From Streptomyces cellostaticus (lineage in GTDB: Bacteria > Actinomycetota > Actinomycetes > Streptomycetales > Streptomycetaceae): DNA of 64,000 bases. The stretch is taken from assembly GCF_023630175.1 (NCBI RefSeq), contig NZ_JALLIN010000019.1, positions 62,001-126,000 of the forward strand. The letters are read 5' to 3'. A model generated the notes under the pieces. The model was not told the origin of the DNA and did no database searches. It worked only from the letters and a program-made list of their open reading frames with translations. Shown here piece by piece: positions 1-8,936 of the stretch. A program made the position numbers and the translations under genes. Positions within the stretch are counted from its first letter, which is position 1, and the number at the start of each line of letters is the position of its first letter.

Positions 1-3000
1 CCGACGCCGCCGCCCATCTGCACCGGCTCACCGCCGGCACTCCGCTGGAGCTGTTCCTGCTGGTGTCCTCGGCCGCCGGTGTCGTGGGCAACCCGGGCCA
101 GGGCAACTACGCGGCCGCCAACGTCCTGCTCGACCAACTCGCCCACCACCGCCGGGCCTCGGGCCTGCCCGGCCTCTCCCTGTCCTTCGGCGCATGGGCG
201 GGCGAGGGCCTCGCCGCCGCCCACGCCGACCTGGACCGCATGGCCCGGCTCGGGCACCGGGCCCTCACCCCGGAGCAGGGCCGCGACCTGGTGGTGCTGG
301 CCCTGCGCGGCGACGCTCCGCACCAGGTCGCCTGGGCGCTGGACCTGCCCCGCCTGCGCACGACGGACGCCGCGCGCACCAGCCTGTGGCGCACGCTGCT
401 GCCCGCCCCCCGCCCCGGCACCGCGACGGGCGGCGCCCTCGCCGCCCGGCTGGCCCGGCTGCCCGGACCCGAGCGGTCCGAACGCGTCCTCGCGCTGGTC
501 CGCGAGGAGGCGGCCCGCGCGCTCGGCCTGCGCGACGCCGAGTCCGTACCGGCCGGCGGGCCGCTGCGCGACCTCGGCATGGACTCCGTCACCGCCGTCG
601 AACTGCGCAACCGCCTGGCGGCCCGGCTGGGCGTCCGGCTGCCCGCCACCCTGCTGTTCGACCACCCCACCCCGGGCCGGCTGGCCGAGTACCTGCTCGC
701 CCACGCGCTCGGCACCGCCGCCCCGAGGACGGCCCCGGCGGCGCCCCGCCGCGACACCCCGGCCACCGGCGAACCCGTCGCGGTCGTGGCCATGGCGTGC
801 CGGCTCCCGGGATCCGTCGGCGACCCGGAGGCTCTGTGGCGGCTGGTCGCCGAAGGCCGCGACGCGGTCGGCCCGTTCCCGTCGGGACGCTGGGACGTCG
901 ACGCGCTGTACGACCCCGATCCGGACGCGCCCGGCAGGTCCTACGCCCGGGAGGGCGGCTTCCTCGACGACATCGAGTCCTTCGACGCGGGCTTCTTCGG
1001 CATCACCCCGAAGGAGGCCGCCGCGATGGACCCCCAGCAGCGGCTGCTGCTGGAGACGAGCTGGGAGGCGCTCGAGCGGGCCGGTATCGTGCCCGCCCGG
1101 CTCGCGGGCACCACCACCGGCGTGTACGTCGGCATGTTCGGCAGCGACTACCTGGCCGGCTCCCGCCTCGACCAGCTCGACGGCTACGTCGGCACCGGCT
1201 CGGCGCTCAGCGTCGCCTCCGGCCGCCTGTCCTACGCGCTCGGTCTGCACGGGCCCGCGCTGACCGTGGACACGGCCTGCTCCTCCTCACTGGTCGCCAC
1301 CCATCTCGCCGTCCAGGCCCTGCGCGCGGGCGAGTGCGATCTGGCGCTGGCCGGCGGGGTGACCCTGATGGTGACCCCGCAGACCTTCGTGGAGTTCAGC
1401 CGGCTGCGCGGCCTCTCCCCGACCGGGCGCTGCCGCGCCTTCTCCGACGACGCCGACGGCGCCATCTGGGCCGAGGGCGCGGGCATGCTCGTCCTGAAGC
1501 GGCTCGGCGACGCACGACGGGACGGCGACGAGGTGCTGGCCGTGCTGCGCGGCACGGCCGTCGGCCAGGACGGCCGCAGCCAGGGGCTGTCCGCGCCGAA
1601 CGGACCGGCCCAGGTGCGGGTCGTCCGGCGCGCCCTGGAACAGTCCGGGCTCGAACCCGCGGACATCGACTACATCGAGGCCCACGGCACCGGGACCACC
1701 CTCGGCGACCCGATCGAGGCCAACGCCCTCGCCGAGGTCTTCGCCGGCTCCCGGCCCGACGGCCACCCGCTGTACCTGGGCTCGCTGAAGTCCAACATCG
1801 GCCATGTACAGGCCGCTTCGGGTGTCGCCGGACTCATCAAGGTCGTCCAGGCCATGCGGCACCGGATCCTGCCGCCCACCCTGCACGCCGGCACGCCCAG
1901 CCGGCATGTCGAGTGGGAGGGCAGTGGACTGCGGCTCCTGCAGGAACCGGTGGCCTGGAGGGCGGCCGGGGAGCGGCCGCGGCGGGCCGGCGTCAGCGCC
2001 TTCGGGATCAGCGGCACCAACGCCCATGTCGTCGTGGAGGAGGCCCCCGCCCGGCCCGCGGCGGAGACGGAACCCGGCCCCGGCGAGCGGCTGTTCGTGC
2101 TCTCCGGACGCAGCGAGGCCGGACTGCGCGGCCAGGCCGCCCGGCTCGCCCGGCACCTCACCGCCGACAGCGCCCTCCCGGACGTCGCCCACACCCTGGC
2201 CCGGCACCGCAGCCACTTCGAATGGCGCGCGGCGGTCGTCGCGGACGGCCGGGAGGAACTGCTCTCCTCGCTCCGGGCCCTGGGCAGCGGCCGCAAGCCG
2301 GTCCCCGCGCCCCGCGAGGAGCAGTCCGGCAAGGTCGCCTTCGTGTTCGCCGGGCACGGCGGCCAGTGGACCGGCATGGGACTGGAGCTGATGGCCCGGT
2401 CCGAGGCCTTCCGGGCGGAGCTGACCCGGATCGACGCCGCCGTCGAACGGCGCGCCGGCTGGTCGGTGCTCAACGTGCTGCGCGCGCCGGAGGAGTTCTC
2501 CCCGCTCGACCGCACCGAATACCTCCAGCCGGTCCTGTTCGCCGTGAACGCGTCCCTCGCCGCCGCCTGGCGCGAACTCGGCGTCACCCCGGACGCCGTG
2601 GTCGGCCACAGCCTCGGCGAGATCGCCGCCGCCCACAGCACGGGCGCCCTCACCCTCGACGAGGCCGTGACCGCCGTCACCGGCCGGGCCCGGGCGGTGG
2701 TCCCCCTCGTCGGGCACGGCGGGATGCTCGCCGTGGAGCTGCCGGCCGCCGACGTCGAGGAACTGCTGCGGCCGCACGCCGGGAACCTGTTCGTCGGAGC
2801 GGTCAACGGGCCCGCCGCCACCGCCGTCTCCGGCGAGGCGCGGGCGCTCGCCGCGTTCCGCGCGGAACTGGCCGAACGAGGCGTCCCCACCCGGGCGCTG
2901 TCGACGCCGTTCGCCTCGCACACCCCGCTCATGGAACCCCTGCGCGCCGGCCTCCTCGACCGCCTCTCCGGCATCCGCGGCAGCCGCACCCCGACCCCGA

Positions 3001-6000
3001 TCTACTCCTCGGTGCGCGCCGAACCGGTCCCCGGCGACGGCCTGGACGCCGCCTACTGGTACGCGAACCTCAGCCGGCCGGTCCGCTTCGCCGACACGAT
3101 CAGGCGGATGCTGGACGACGGCTACCGCCACTTCGTCGAACTCAGCCCGCACCCCTCGCTCCTCCCGGCGATCGAGGCCGTCGCCGGGGAGGCGGGCGTC
3201 GACGCCGCCTGCGTCGGATCGCTGCGCCGCGGCCGGGACGGGCACGACGTCCTCCTCGGCAGGCTGGGGGAGTTGTACACGGCCGGGCACACGCCCGACT
3301 GGACCGCGCTGTACCCGCGCGGGCGCCGCGCCGACCTGCCGACCTACGCCTTCGCCCGGGACCGCCACTGGCGCGCCCCGGTGCGGTCGGGCGGTGCCGC
3401 GGGCTCACCGCTGCTCGGTGTGCACCTCCAGGCCGGCGACGAGCCCGGCCGCGACCTCTTCCAGACCGAGATCGACCTGAACGACGGCCGCTTCGCCTAC
3501 CTGACCGACCATCGCGTCACCGGTGAGGTGTGGCTGCCGGGCGCCGCCCTCCTCGGCATGGTGCTGGAAGCGGCCGCCGGCCCGGCGGCGGACGGCCCGG
3601 CGGCGGACGGCGACGGGGTACGGCTGACCGACGTCCGGTTCGTCCGGCCGCTGCGCCTGGACGCCGGCCGCCCCGTGCGTCTGCAGCTCGCGCTGCGCCC
3701 GGCCGAGGACGGCCACCGGGACTTCACGGTCTCCTCCGCCCCGGCCGGACGCCGGCAGTGGGAGCGGCACGTCACCGGCCGCATCGCCCTGGGGACCGTC
3801 GCGCAGGCCCCGGCATCCGGCCCGGCCGACGGGCCCGGGCTCGCCGCGCTGCGCGAGCGCTGCACCGAACGGGTCGACGTCGGCGCGGTCTACGCGGGCC
3901 TCGCCGCCCTCGGCATCGACTACGGGCCCGCCTTCCGGGGCCTGGAGGAGGGCCACCGGGACGGCGGCACGACAGCCCTCGCCCGGCTGGCCGCACGGCC
4001 CGCCGCCGGGCACCTGCTGCACCCCGCCACCCTGGACGCCGCCTTCCACAGCGCGGCCCTGCCCGCCGCCGCGCCCGCCGGCCGTGCCTTCGTCCCCGCC
4101 GGAGCCGGCCGTGTGCACCACGGCGGCGCACGCACCACGCCCGCCTGGGTGAGCTGCGACCTGCGCTCGGTGGACGGCGACACGGCCACGCTCGATCTGC
4201 GGCTGTGGGACGAGGACGGCCGACTCGTGCTCGCCATCGACGAGTTCCGGCTCGCCGCCCTGTCCCCGCTGGACGGCGCCCTCTTCGAGACCCGCTGGCA
4301 GCCCCGCCCCGACGCGCAGGAACCGCCCGGCGAGGGCGGCTGGCTGATCCTCGCCGACGAGAGCGGAACGGCGGACGACCTCACCGCCCGCCTGGACGGC
4401 CTGGTGCCGTACGCCGTCGCCCGCCGGGGCACCGAGTACGCCGTCGAGGCCCCCGGCCGGTACGTCCTCGACCCGGCCGACCCCGCGCAGCTCGCCAGGC
4501 TCCTGGACGAGGCCTTCGCGGACGCGCCGCCGGAGCGGATCGTGCAGCTCTGCGCGCTCGACGCCCCGCCGGTCACGGACGGCGGAAGCGCGCGGGAGGC
4601 GGCCCGGCTGAGCTGCCTGACCACCCTCCACCTGGTCCGCGCCCTCACCGGGCGCGACCGGCCGCAGGGCGCGACACCGCGCCTGTTCGTCGTCGTACGA
4701 GGCAGCCAGGCCGCCGGTGACAGCACCGCCGTGACCCATCCGCAGCAGGCCCTCGCCTGGGGGTTCGCCCTCGCCGTGGCCCAGGAGCACCCGGAACTCG
4801 CCACCACCCTCGTCGACCTGCCCGCCGACGGCGGCACCGACCGGCTGTGGACACAGCTCCGGCACGCGGACGACGAACGCCTCGTCGCGCTGCGCGACAC
4901 CGGCCGGCTGGTCCCGAGGCTGGCCCGCACCCGCCCGGACGACGGCGGCCACCCCGTGCGGCCGGACGGCGTGCACCTGATCACCGGTGGCCTCGGCGGT
5001 CTCGGCCGGGTCGTCGCCGAACGGCTGGTCCGCCGCGGCGCCCGGCGGATCGCCCTGCTCGGCCGCGGCGCACCGGACGCGGCCGCCCGCGCGTGGATCG
5101 CCGGCCTCCGACAGCGCGGGGTGGACGTGCACCTGCCCCGCGCCGACGTCGCCGACCGTGCGGGACTCACCGCCGCCCTGGACGCCGTGCGCCACGCGGC
5201 CGGTCCCGTCACCACCGTCGTGCACACGGCCGGTGTCCTGGACGACGCCACCCTGCCCAACCTCACCGACGAACGCGTCCTGCGCGTCCTCGCGCCCAAG
5301 GTGCTCGGCACCGCCCTGCTCACCGAACTCGTCCCCGAGGCGGACAACCTGGTGCTGTTCGCCTCCGCCGCGGGCCTGCTCGGCTCGGCCGGACAGAGCC
5401 CGTACTCGGCGGCGAACGCCTTCCTCGACGCCTGGGCGCACCACCTCTCCCGCACCGGCCGGCGGGCGCTCAGCCTGGACTGGGGCGCCTGGGCCGGTGT
5501 CGGCATGGTCGCCGGGTCCGGTACCCGGGCCGCGGCGACGGGCCGCTCGGGCCTCGTCGCCCTCTCCCCGCAGGACGGCGGCGAACTGTTCGACCGGGTG
5601 CTGTCCACGGGCCGCCGCCAACTCGCGCCGATGGCTCTCGACATGGAGCTGCTCGCCCTCGATCCGGACGCGGCCCGCAGCCGGCCGCTGCTCGCCGACC
5701 TGGTGACCGTCCCGGCCGCCGAGGCGGACGGTGACGACCTCGTGCGGCGGGTCCTCTCGGCCGCCACCGAGGAGGAGCGCGCCGAGTGGCTCGAGACCTA
5801 CGTACGGGCCCGGGTCGGCGAGGTCTCCGGCGGCGCCGTGGACGTGTTCGCCACCTCCGCCCTGAAGGAACTCGGCCTGGACTCCCTCATGCTCGTCCGG
5901 CTGCGCAACGCCTTCGCCCGCGAGCTGGGCGTCGAACTCCCGGCCGCCGACGTGTTCTCCGCCGCCGACGTCCGCGACCTCGCCCGCGCCCTCGGCGAAG

Positions 6001-8903
6001 GACTGCCCGAGCGCACCGCACCGGCCGGGACCGGGCAGGACGCACCGCTCCGGGAGGTCCCGGAGACCGAACTGCGGCCCGCCACACGGGACGTCGTACG
6101 CCTCCTGCGCAGCGCCCGGCCGGACATGCCGCACGCGGCCCACGGCGTGGGCCTCGCCGTACGGCTCACCACGCCGGTCACCCGGGAGGACCTCACCGGC
6201 ATCCTGGACCGGCTCGCCGCCCGGCACGCCGCCCTGCGCACGGGCGTCGTCACCGGCGCCGACGGCCGGCGCGAGCTCCGGGTGGACCGGGAGCTGCCCG
6301 CGCCGCCGCTGCGCTGGACCGAGCTCACGGACGTGGACCCCGCCGAGCGGCTGCGGCTGCTGCTGGAACCGCCGTTCGACCTGGCGGTGCCGCCGCTGTG
6401 GCGGTTCGAGCTGGCCGACGGCGGCCCGCGGGGCCAGGTCCTGGTGTTCGGCGCCCACCACGCGGTCAGCGACCTGCAGTCCCTGCTGCTGGTGGCCGCG
6501 GAGATCGACGCCGAGCTGTCCGGCACCCCGCTGGACGGCACCGTCACCAACCGGGACCTCGACCTGCTGATCGAGGCGCAGCGGGGCGGCGGGCAGGGCC
6601 CCGGCGACGAGTGGCGCGAAGCCTTCCGCGGCAGCGAGCGGCTCGACCTGACCCTCGCGCACCCCCGCCCGGACACCCGCTCCTACCGCTCCGGCAGCGT
6701 CACCGTGGACATTCCCGACGGGCTCATGCGGCGGGTCGCGGACGCCGCGAGCGGTCTGGGAGTCACCCCCGCCGCCTACTGCCTCGGCACCCTCACCGTG
6801 CTGCTCGCCCGGGACCGGGAGCGGGAGCGGTTCGTGCTCGCGGTACCGGTGGACACCCGCATCCACGCCGACGCCGTCGGCGCGGTGGGCTTCTTCGGCG
6901 TCCCCGTGCCGTTCCCCGCGCAGGCGGCGGCGGGGGAGCGGGTCGCGGACGTCCTGCTGCGCACCGACCACCGGCTGCGGCAGATCCTGTCGAAGGGCGC
7001 CATGTTCTCCGACGTGCTCGCCACCCTCGCCCGCCAGGGCCTGCACCGGGACAACGCACCGCTCGTCGAGGTCTACTTCAACTACGTCCGCTTCTCAGGC
7101 GAGTTGAAGCACCTGGAGGTGCTGCCCGCCGGGGTCGGGCACACCGACCTCGACCTCATGGTCACCATGACCCCGGACGCGGGCACCGTCCGCCTCGACC
7201 ACAACCTGGACATCCTGGACGCGGACACCGCCGCCCGACTGGGCGGGGAGTTCCTGCGGCTGCTGGCCCGGACCACCGAGGACGCGACCGGACCGGTGGG
7301 CGAACGGCGGACCGAGCCGCCCGCCGAGGGGCCGCGTCTCGCCCTGGCCGCCACCTTCGCCCTCGGCCACCTGCCACTGATGTGCGAGGCGGCGCTGGCG
7401 GAGGAGGGGGTGCGTACCGCCGAGGCGCCCTACCACCAGGTGCTGGCGGCCCTCCAGGATCCGTCGGGGATCCTGGCCGACCCGGCCACCGCGATGGGTG
7501 TCGTCCTGCTGCGCGCCGCCGACCTGGAGCGCTTCGGACCGGTCGGTGACACGCTCCTCGCCGAACTGCGCGGCGCCTACCCGGCCGCCCTGAAGTCGCT
7601 GGCCGAGCGCACCCGCAGGCCCCTCGTCGTCGGCGTCCTGCCCAGCGCCGGGACCACCGACCGGCTCCTGGACTGGGAGCGCGGCATCGCCGCCGACCTG
7701 GCCGACCTGCCCGGGATCGCGGTACTCGGCCCCGACGAGTGGACCCGGCACCACCCCGTCGGGCAGCGCTTCGACGAGCGCACCGAGCGGCTCGCCCACC
7801 TGCCCTTCACCCCCGACTTCCAGGCCGCGGCGGCGCTGCGCCTCGCCGAGGTGGTACGCGCCGTGCTGCGCCCCGCGCCCAAGGTGATCGCGGTCGACGG
7901 CGACGAGACCCTGTGGGGCGGCGTGGCGGGCGAGGCCGGGCCCGACGCGGTGGACCTCACCGGCCCGCGCGCCCTGCTGGCCCGCAGGCTGCTGCGGTGG
8001 CGGGCGGCGGGTGCGCTGCTGGTCCTGGTCAGCAACAACGACGAGGCCACCGTCCGGGCGGTCCTCGACCGCCCCGACAGCCCGCTCAGGGCCGAGCACT
8101 TCAGCGTGATCTCGGCCGCCTGGGGGCCCAAGCCCGCCCGGCTCGACGAGGCCGCCCGCGGCCTCGGCCTCGGCCTGGACAGCTTCCTGTTCCTGGACGA
8201 CAACCCGGCCGAGATCGCCAGGATGCGCGCGGCCCTCCCGCAGGTGCTGTCGGTGACCTGCCCGCCGGCCACTGAACTCGAGCCGTTCCTGGACCGGTTG
8301 TGGCCCCTCGTCCCGGCCGCCGCGACGGCCGAGGACGCCCTCAGGGCCGGGTTCTACGAGGCGGAGCGGGCCAGGGACACCGTCCGTGCGGGCGCGGGGT
8401 TCGAGGACTTCCTGGCCCGGCTCGACCTCGAGGTCGACATCCGTGAACTCACCGCGGCGGACGTCGAACGCGGTGAGCAACTCGTACGACGCACCAACCA
8501 GTTCACCCTGCGGGCGCGCTCCGCCGACGGCGCCGACCTGACCCGGTGGCGCGAACGGGGCGAGGTGTGGATCGCGGCGGCCCGCGACCGGTTCGGCGAC
8601 TACGGCCAGATCGCGCTGCTCGCGCTGGCCGCCGACGGCGACCGGCTCGACGTCCTCGCCTGGCCGATGAGCTGCCGCGCCCTCGGCCGCGGGGTCGAGG
8701 AACGGCTGCTCGCCTGGCTCGCCGACCGGGCCGAGGAACTGGACTGCGCCAAGGTCCGGTTCACCGCGGAGCGCACCCCGCGCAACGCGCCCGCCCGCAG
8801 GCTGGTCGCCGCCCTCGGGGGCGGCGATCCGGACGACGCGCGGCTGGACGTCGTCGTCACGCCCGGGCACCTGCGGGCGTTCCGCTCCTGGGACCAGCAG
8901 TGA
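1..8903 (+). CDS. Modular type I polyketide synthase, C-terminal part, ending in condensation and FkbH-like domains (5' partial)
   Basis: The reading frame is open from base 3, so the gene enters from the left. Domains in order: the end of a ketoreductase (SSAAG, then GNYAAAN); ACP (DLGMDSV, Ser near 588); KS about 770-2050 with TACSSS, EAHGTG and NIGH intact; AT about 2090-3240 with GHSLGE; DH about 3400-4260 with HRVTGEVWLP; KR about 4280-5690 with GGLGGLGR and an LDD motif (B-type stereochemistry); ACP (GLDSLM near 5880); condensation domain about 6070-7270 with HHAVSD; FkbH-like HAD domain about 7340-8890 with VDGDETLWGG. No enoylreductase is present, so the complete module should leave a double bond. 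The C plus FkbH end replaces the usual thioesterase. It probably condenses the polyketide with a three-carbon unit carried by the next protein. The AT motif PFASH does not give a clear extender choice. Domain calls are firm; the chemistry at the end is inference. Confidence 0.95.
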   Translation, partial: DAAAHLHRLTAGTPLELFLLVSSAAGVVGNPGQGNYAAANVLLDQLAHHRRASGLPGLSLSFGAWAGEGLAAAHADLDRMARLGHRALTPEQGRDLVVLALRGDAPHQVAWALDLPRLRTTDAARTSLWRTLLPAPRPGTATGGALAARLARLPGPERSERVLALVREEAARALGLRDAESVPAGGPLRDLGMDSVTAVELRNRLAARLGVRLPATLLFDHPTPGRLAEYLLAHALGTAAPRTAPAAPRRDTPATGEPVAVVAMACRLPGSVGDPEALWRLVAEGRDAVGPFPSGRWDVDALYDPDPDAPGRSYAREGGFLDDIESFDAGFFGITPKEAAAMDPQQRLLLETSWEALERAGIVPARLAGTTTGVYVGMFGSDYLAGSRLDQLDGYVGTGSALSVASGRLSYALGLHGPALTVDTACSSSLVATHLAVQALRAGECDLALAGGVTLMVTPQTFVEFSRLRGLSPTGRCRAFSDDADGAIWAEGAGMLVLKRLGDARRDGDEVLAVLRGTAVGQDGRSQGLSAPNGPAQVRVVRRALEQSGLEPADIDYIEAHGTGTTLGDPIEANALAEVFAGSRPDGHPLYLGSLKSNIGHVQAASGVAGLIKVVQAMRHRILPPTLHAGTPSRHVEWEGSGLRLLQEPVAWRAAGERPRRAGVSAFGISGTNAHVVVEEAPARPAAETEPGPGERLFVLSGRSEAGLRGQAARLARHLTADSALPDVAHTLARHRSHFEWRAAVVADGREELLSSLRALGSGRKPVPAPREEQSGKVAFVFAGHGGQWTGMGLELMARSEAFRAELTRIDAAVERRAGWSVLNVLRAPEEFSPLDRTEYLQPVLFAVNASLAAAWRELGVTPDAVVGHSLGEIAAAHSTGALTLDEAVTAVTGRARAVVPLVGHGGMLAVELPAADVEELLRPHAGNLFVGAVNGPAATAVSGEARALAAFRAELAERGVPTRALSTPFASHTPLMEPLRAGLLDRLSGIRGSRTPTPIYSSVRAEPVPGDGLDAAYWYANLSRPVRFADTIRRMLDDGYRHFVELSPHPSLLPAIEAVAGEAGVDAACVGSLRRGRDGHDVLLGRLGELYTAGHTPDWTALYPRGRRADLPTYAFARDRHWRAPVRSGGAAGSPLLGVHLQAGDEPGRDLFQTEIDLNDGRFAYLTDHRVTGEVWLPGAALLGMVLEAAAGPAADGPAADGDGVRLTDVRFVRPLRLDAGRPVRLQLALRPAEDGHRDFTVSSAPAGRRQWERHVTGRIALGTVAQAPASGPADGPGLAALRERCTERVDVGAVYAGLAALGIDYGPAFRGLEEGHRDGGTTALARLAARPAAGHLLHPATLDAAFHSAALPAAAPAGRAFVPAGAGRVHHGGARTTPAWVSCDLRSVDGDTATLDLRLWDEDGRLVLAIDEFRLAALSPLDGALFETRWQPRPDAQEPPGEGGWLILADESGTADDLTARLDGLVPYAVARRGTEYAVEAPGRYVLDPADPAQLARLLDEAFADAPPERIVQLCALDAPPVTDGGSAREAARLSCLTTLHLVRALTGRDRPQGATPRLFVVVRGSQAAGDSTAVTHPQQALAWGFALAVAQEHPELATTLVDLPADGGTDRLWTQLRHADDERLVALRDTGRLVPRLARTRPDDGGHPVRPDGVHLITGGLGGLGRVVAERLVRRGARRIALLGRGAPDAAARAWIAGLRQRGVDVHLPRADVADRAGLTAALDAVRHAAGPVTTVVHTAGVLDDATLPNLTDERVLRVLAPKVLGTALLTELVPEADNLVLFASAAGLLGSAGQSPYSAANAFLDAWAHHLSRTGRRALSLDWGAWAGVGMVAGSGTRAAATGRSGLVALSPQDGGELFDRVLSTGRRQLAPMALDMELLALDPDAARSRPLLADLVTVPAAEADGDDLVRRVLSAATEEERAEWLETYVRARVGEVSGGAVDVFATSALKELGLDSLMLVRLRNAFARELGVELPAADVFSAADVRDLARALGEGLPERTAPAGTGQDAPLREVPETELRPATRDVVRLLRSARPDMPHAAHGVGLAVRLTTPVTREDLTGILDRLAARHAALRTGVVTGADGRRELRVDRELPAPPLRWTELTDVDPAERLRLLLEPPFDLAVPPLWRFELADGGPRGQVLVFGAHHAVSDLQSLLLVAAEIDAELSGTPLDGTVTNRDLDLLIEAQRGGGQGPGDEWREAFRGSERLDLTLAHPRPDTRSYRSGSVTVDIPDGLMRRVADAASGLGVTPAAYCLGTLTVLLARDRERERFVLAVPVDTRIHADAVGAVGFFGVPVPFPAQAAAGERVADVLLRTDHRLRQILSKGAMFSDVLATLARQGLHRDNAPLVEVYFNYVRFSGELKHLEVLPAGVGHTDLDLMVTMTPDAGTVRLDHNLDILDADTAARLGGEFLRLLARTTEDATGPVGERRTEPPAEGPRLALAATFALGHLPLMCEAALAEEGVRTAEAPYHQVLAALQDPSGILADPATAMGVVLLRAADLERFGPVGDTLLAELRGAYPAALKSLAERTRRPLVVGVLPSAGTTDRLLDWERGIAADLADLPGIAVLGPDEWTRHHPVGQRFDERTERLAHLPFTPDFQAAAALRLAEVVRAVLRPAPKVIAVDGDETLWGGVAGEAGPDAVDLTGPRALLARRLLRWRAAGALLVLVSNNDEATVRAVLDRPDSPLRAEHFSVISAAWGPKPARLDEAARGLGLGLDSFLFLDDNPAEIARMRAALPQVLSVTCPPATELEPFLDRLWPLVPAAATAEDALRAGFYEAERARDTVRAGAGFEDFLARLDLEVDIRELTAADVERGEQLVRRTNQFTLRARSADGADLTRWRERGEVWIAAARDRFGDYGQIALLALAADGDRLDVLAWPMSCRALGRGVEERLLAWLADRAEELDCAKVRFTAERTPRNAPARRLVAALGGGDPDDARLDVVVTPGHLRAFRSWDQQ

Positions 8904-8936
8904 GCGACAAGACCGAGCACAACGCGAAGGGCACTC

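Noticed and set aside
1287..7046. Very long open frames antisense to the polyketide synthase
   Set aside because: They are by-products of high GC third positions in the synthase gene; no domain can be recognised, and the synthase motifs are unambiguous.
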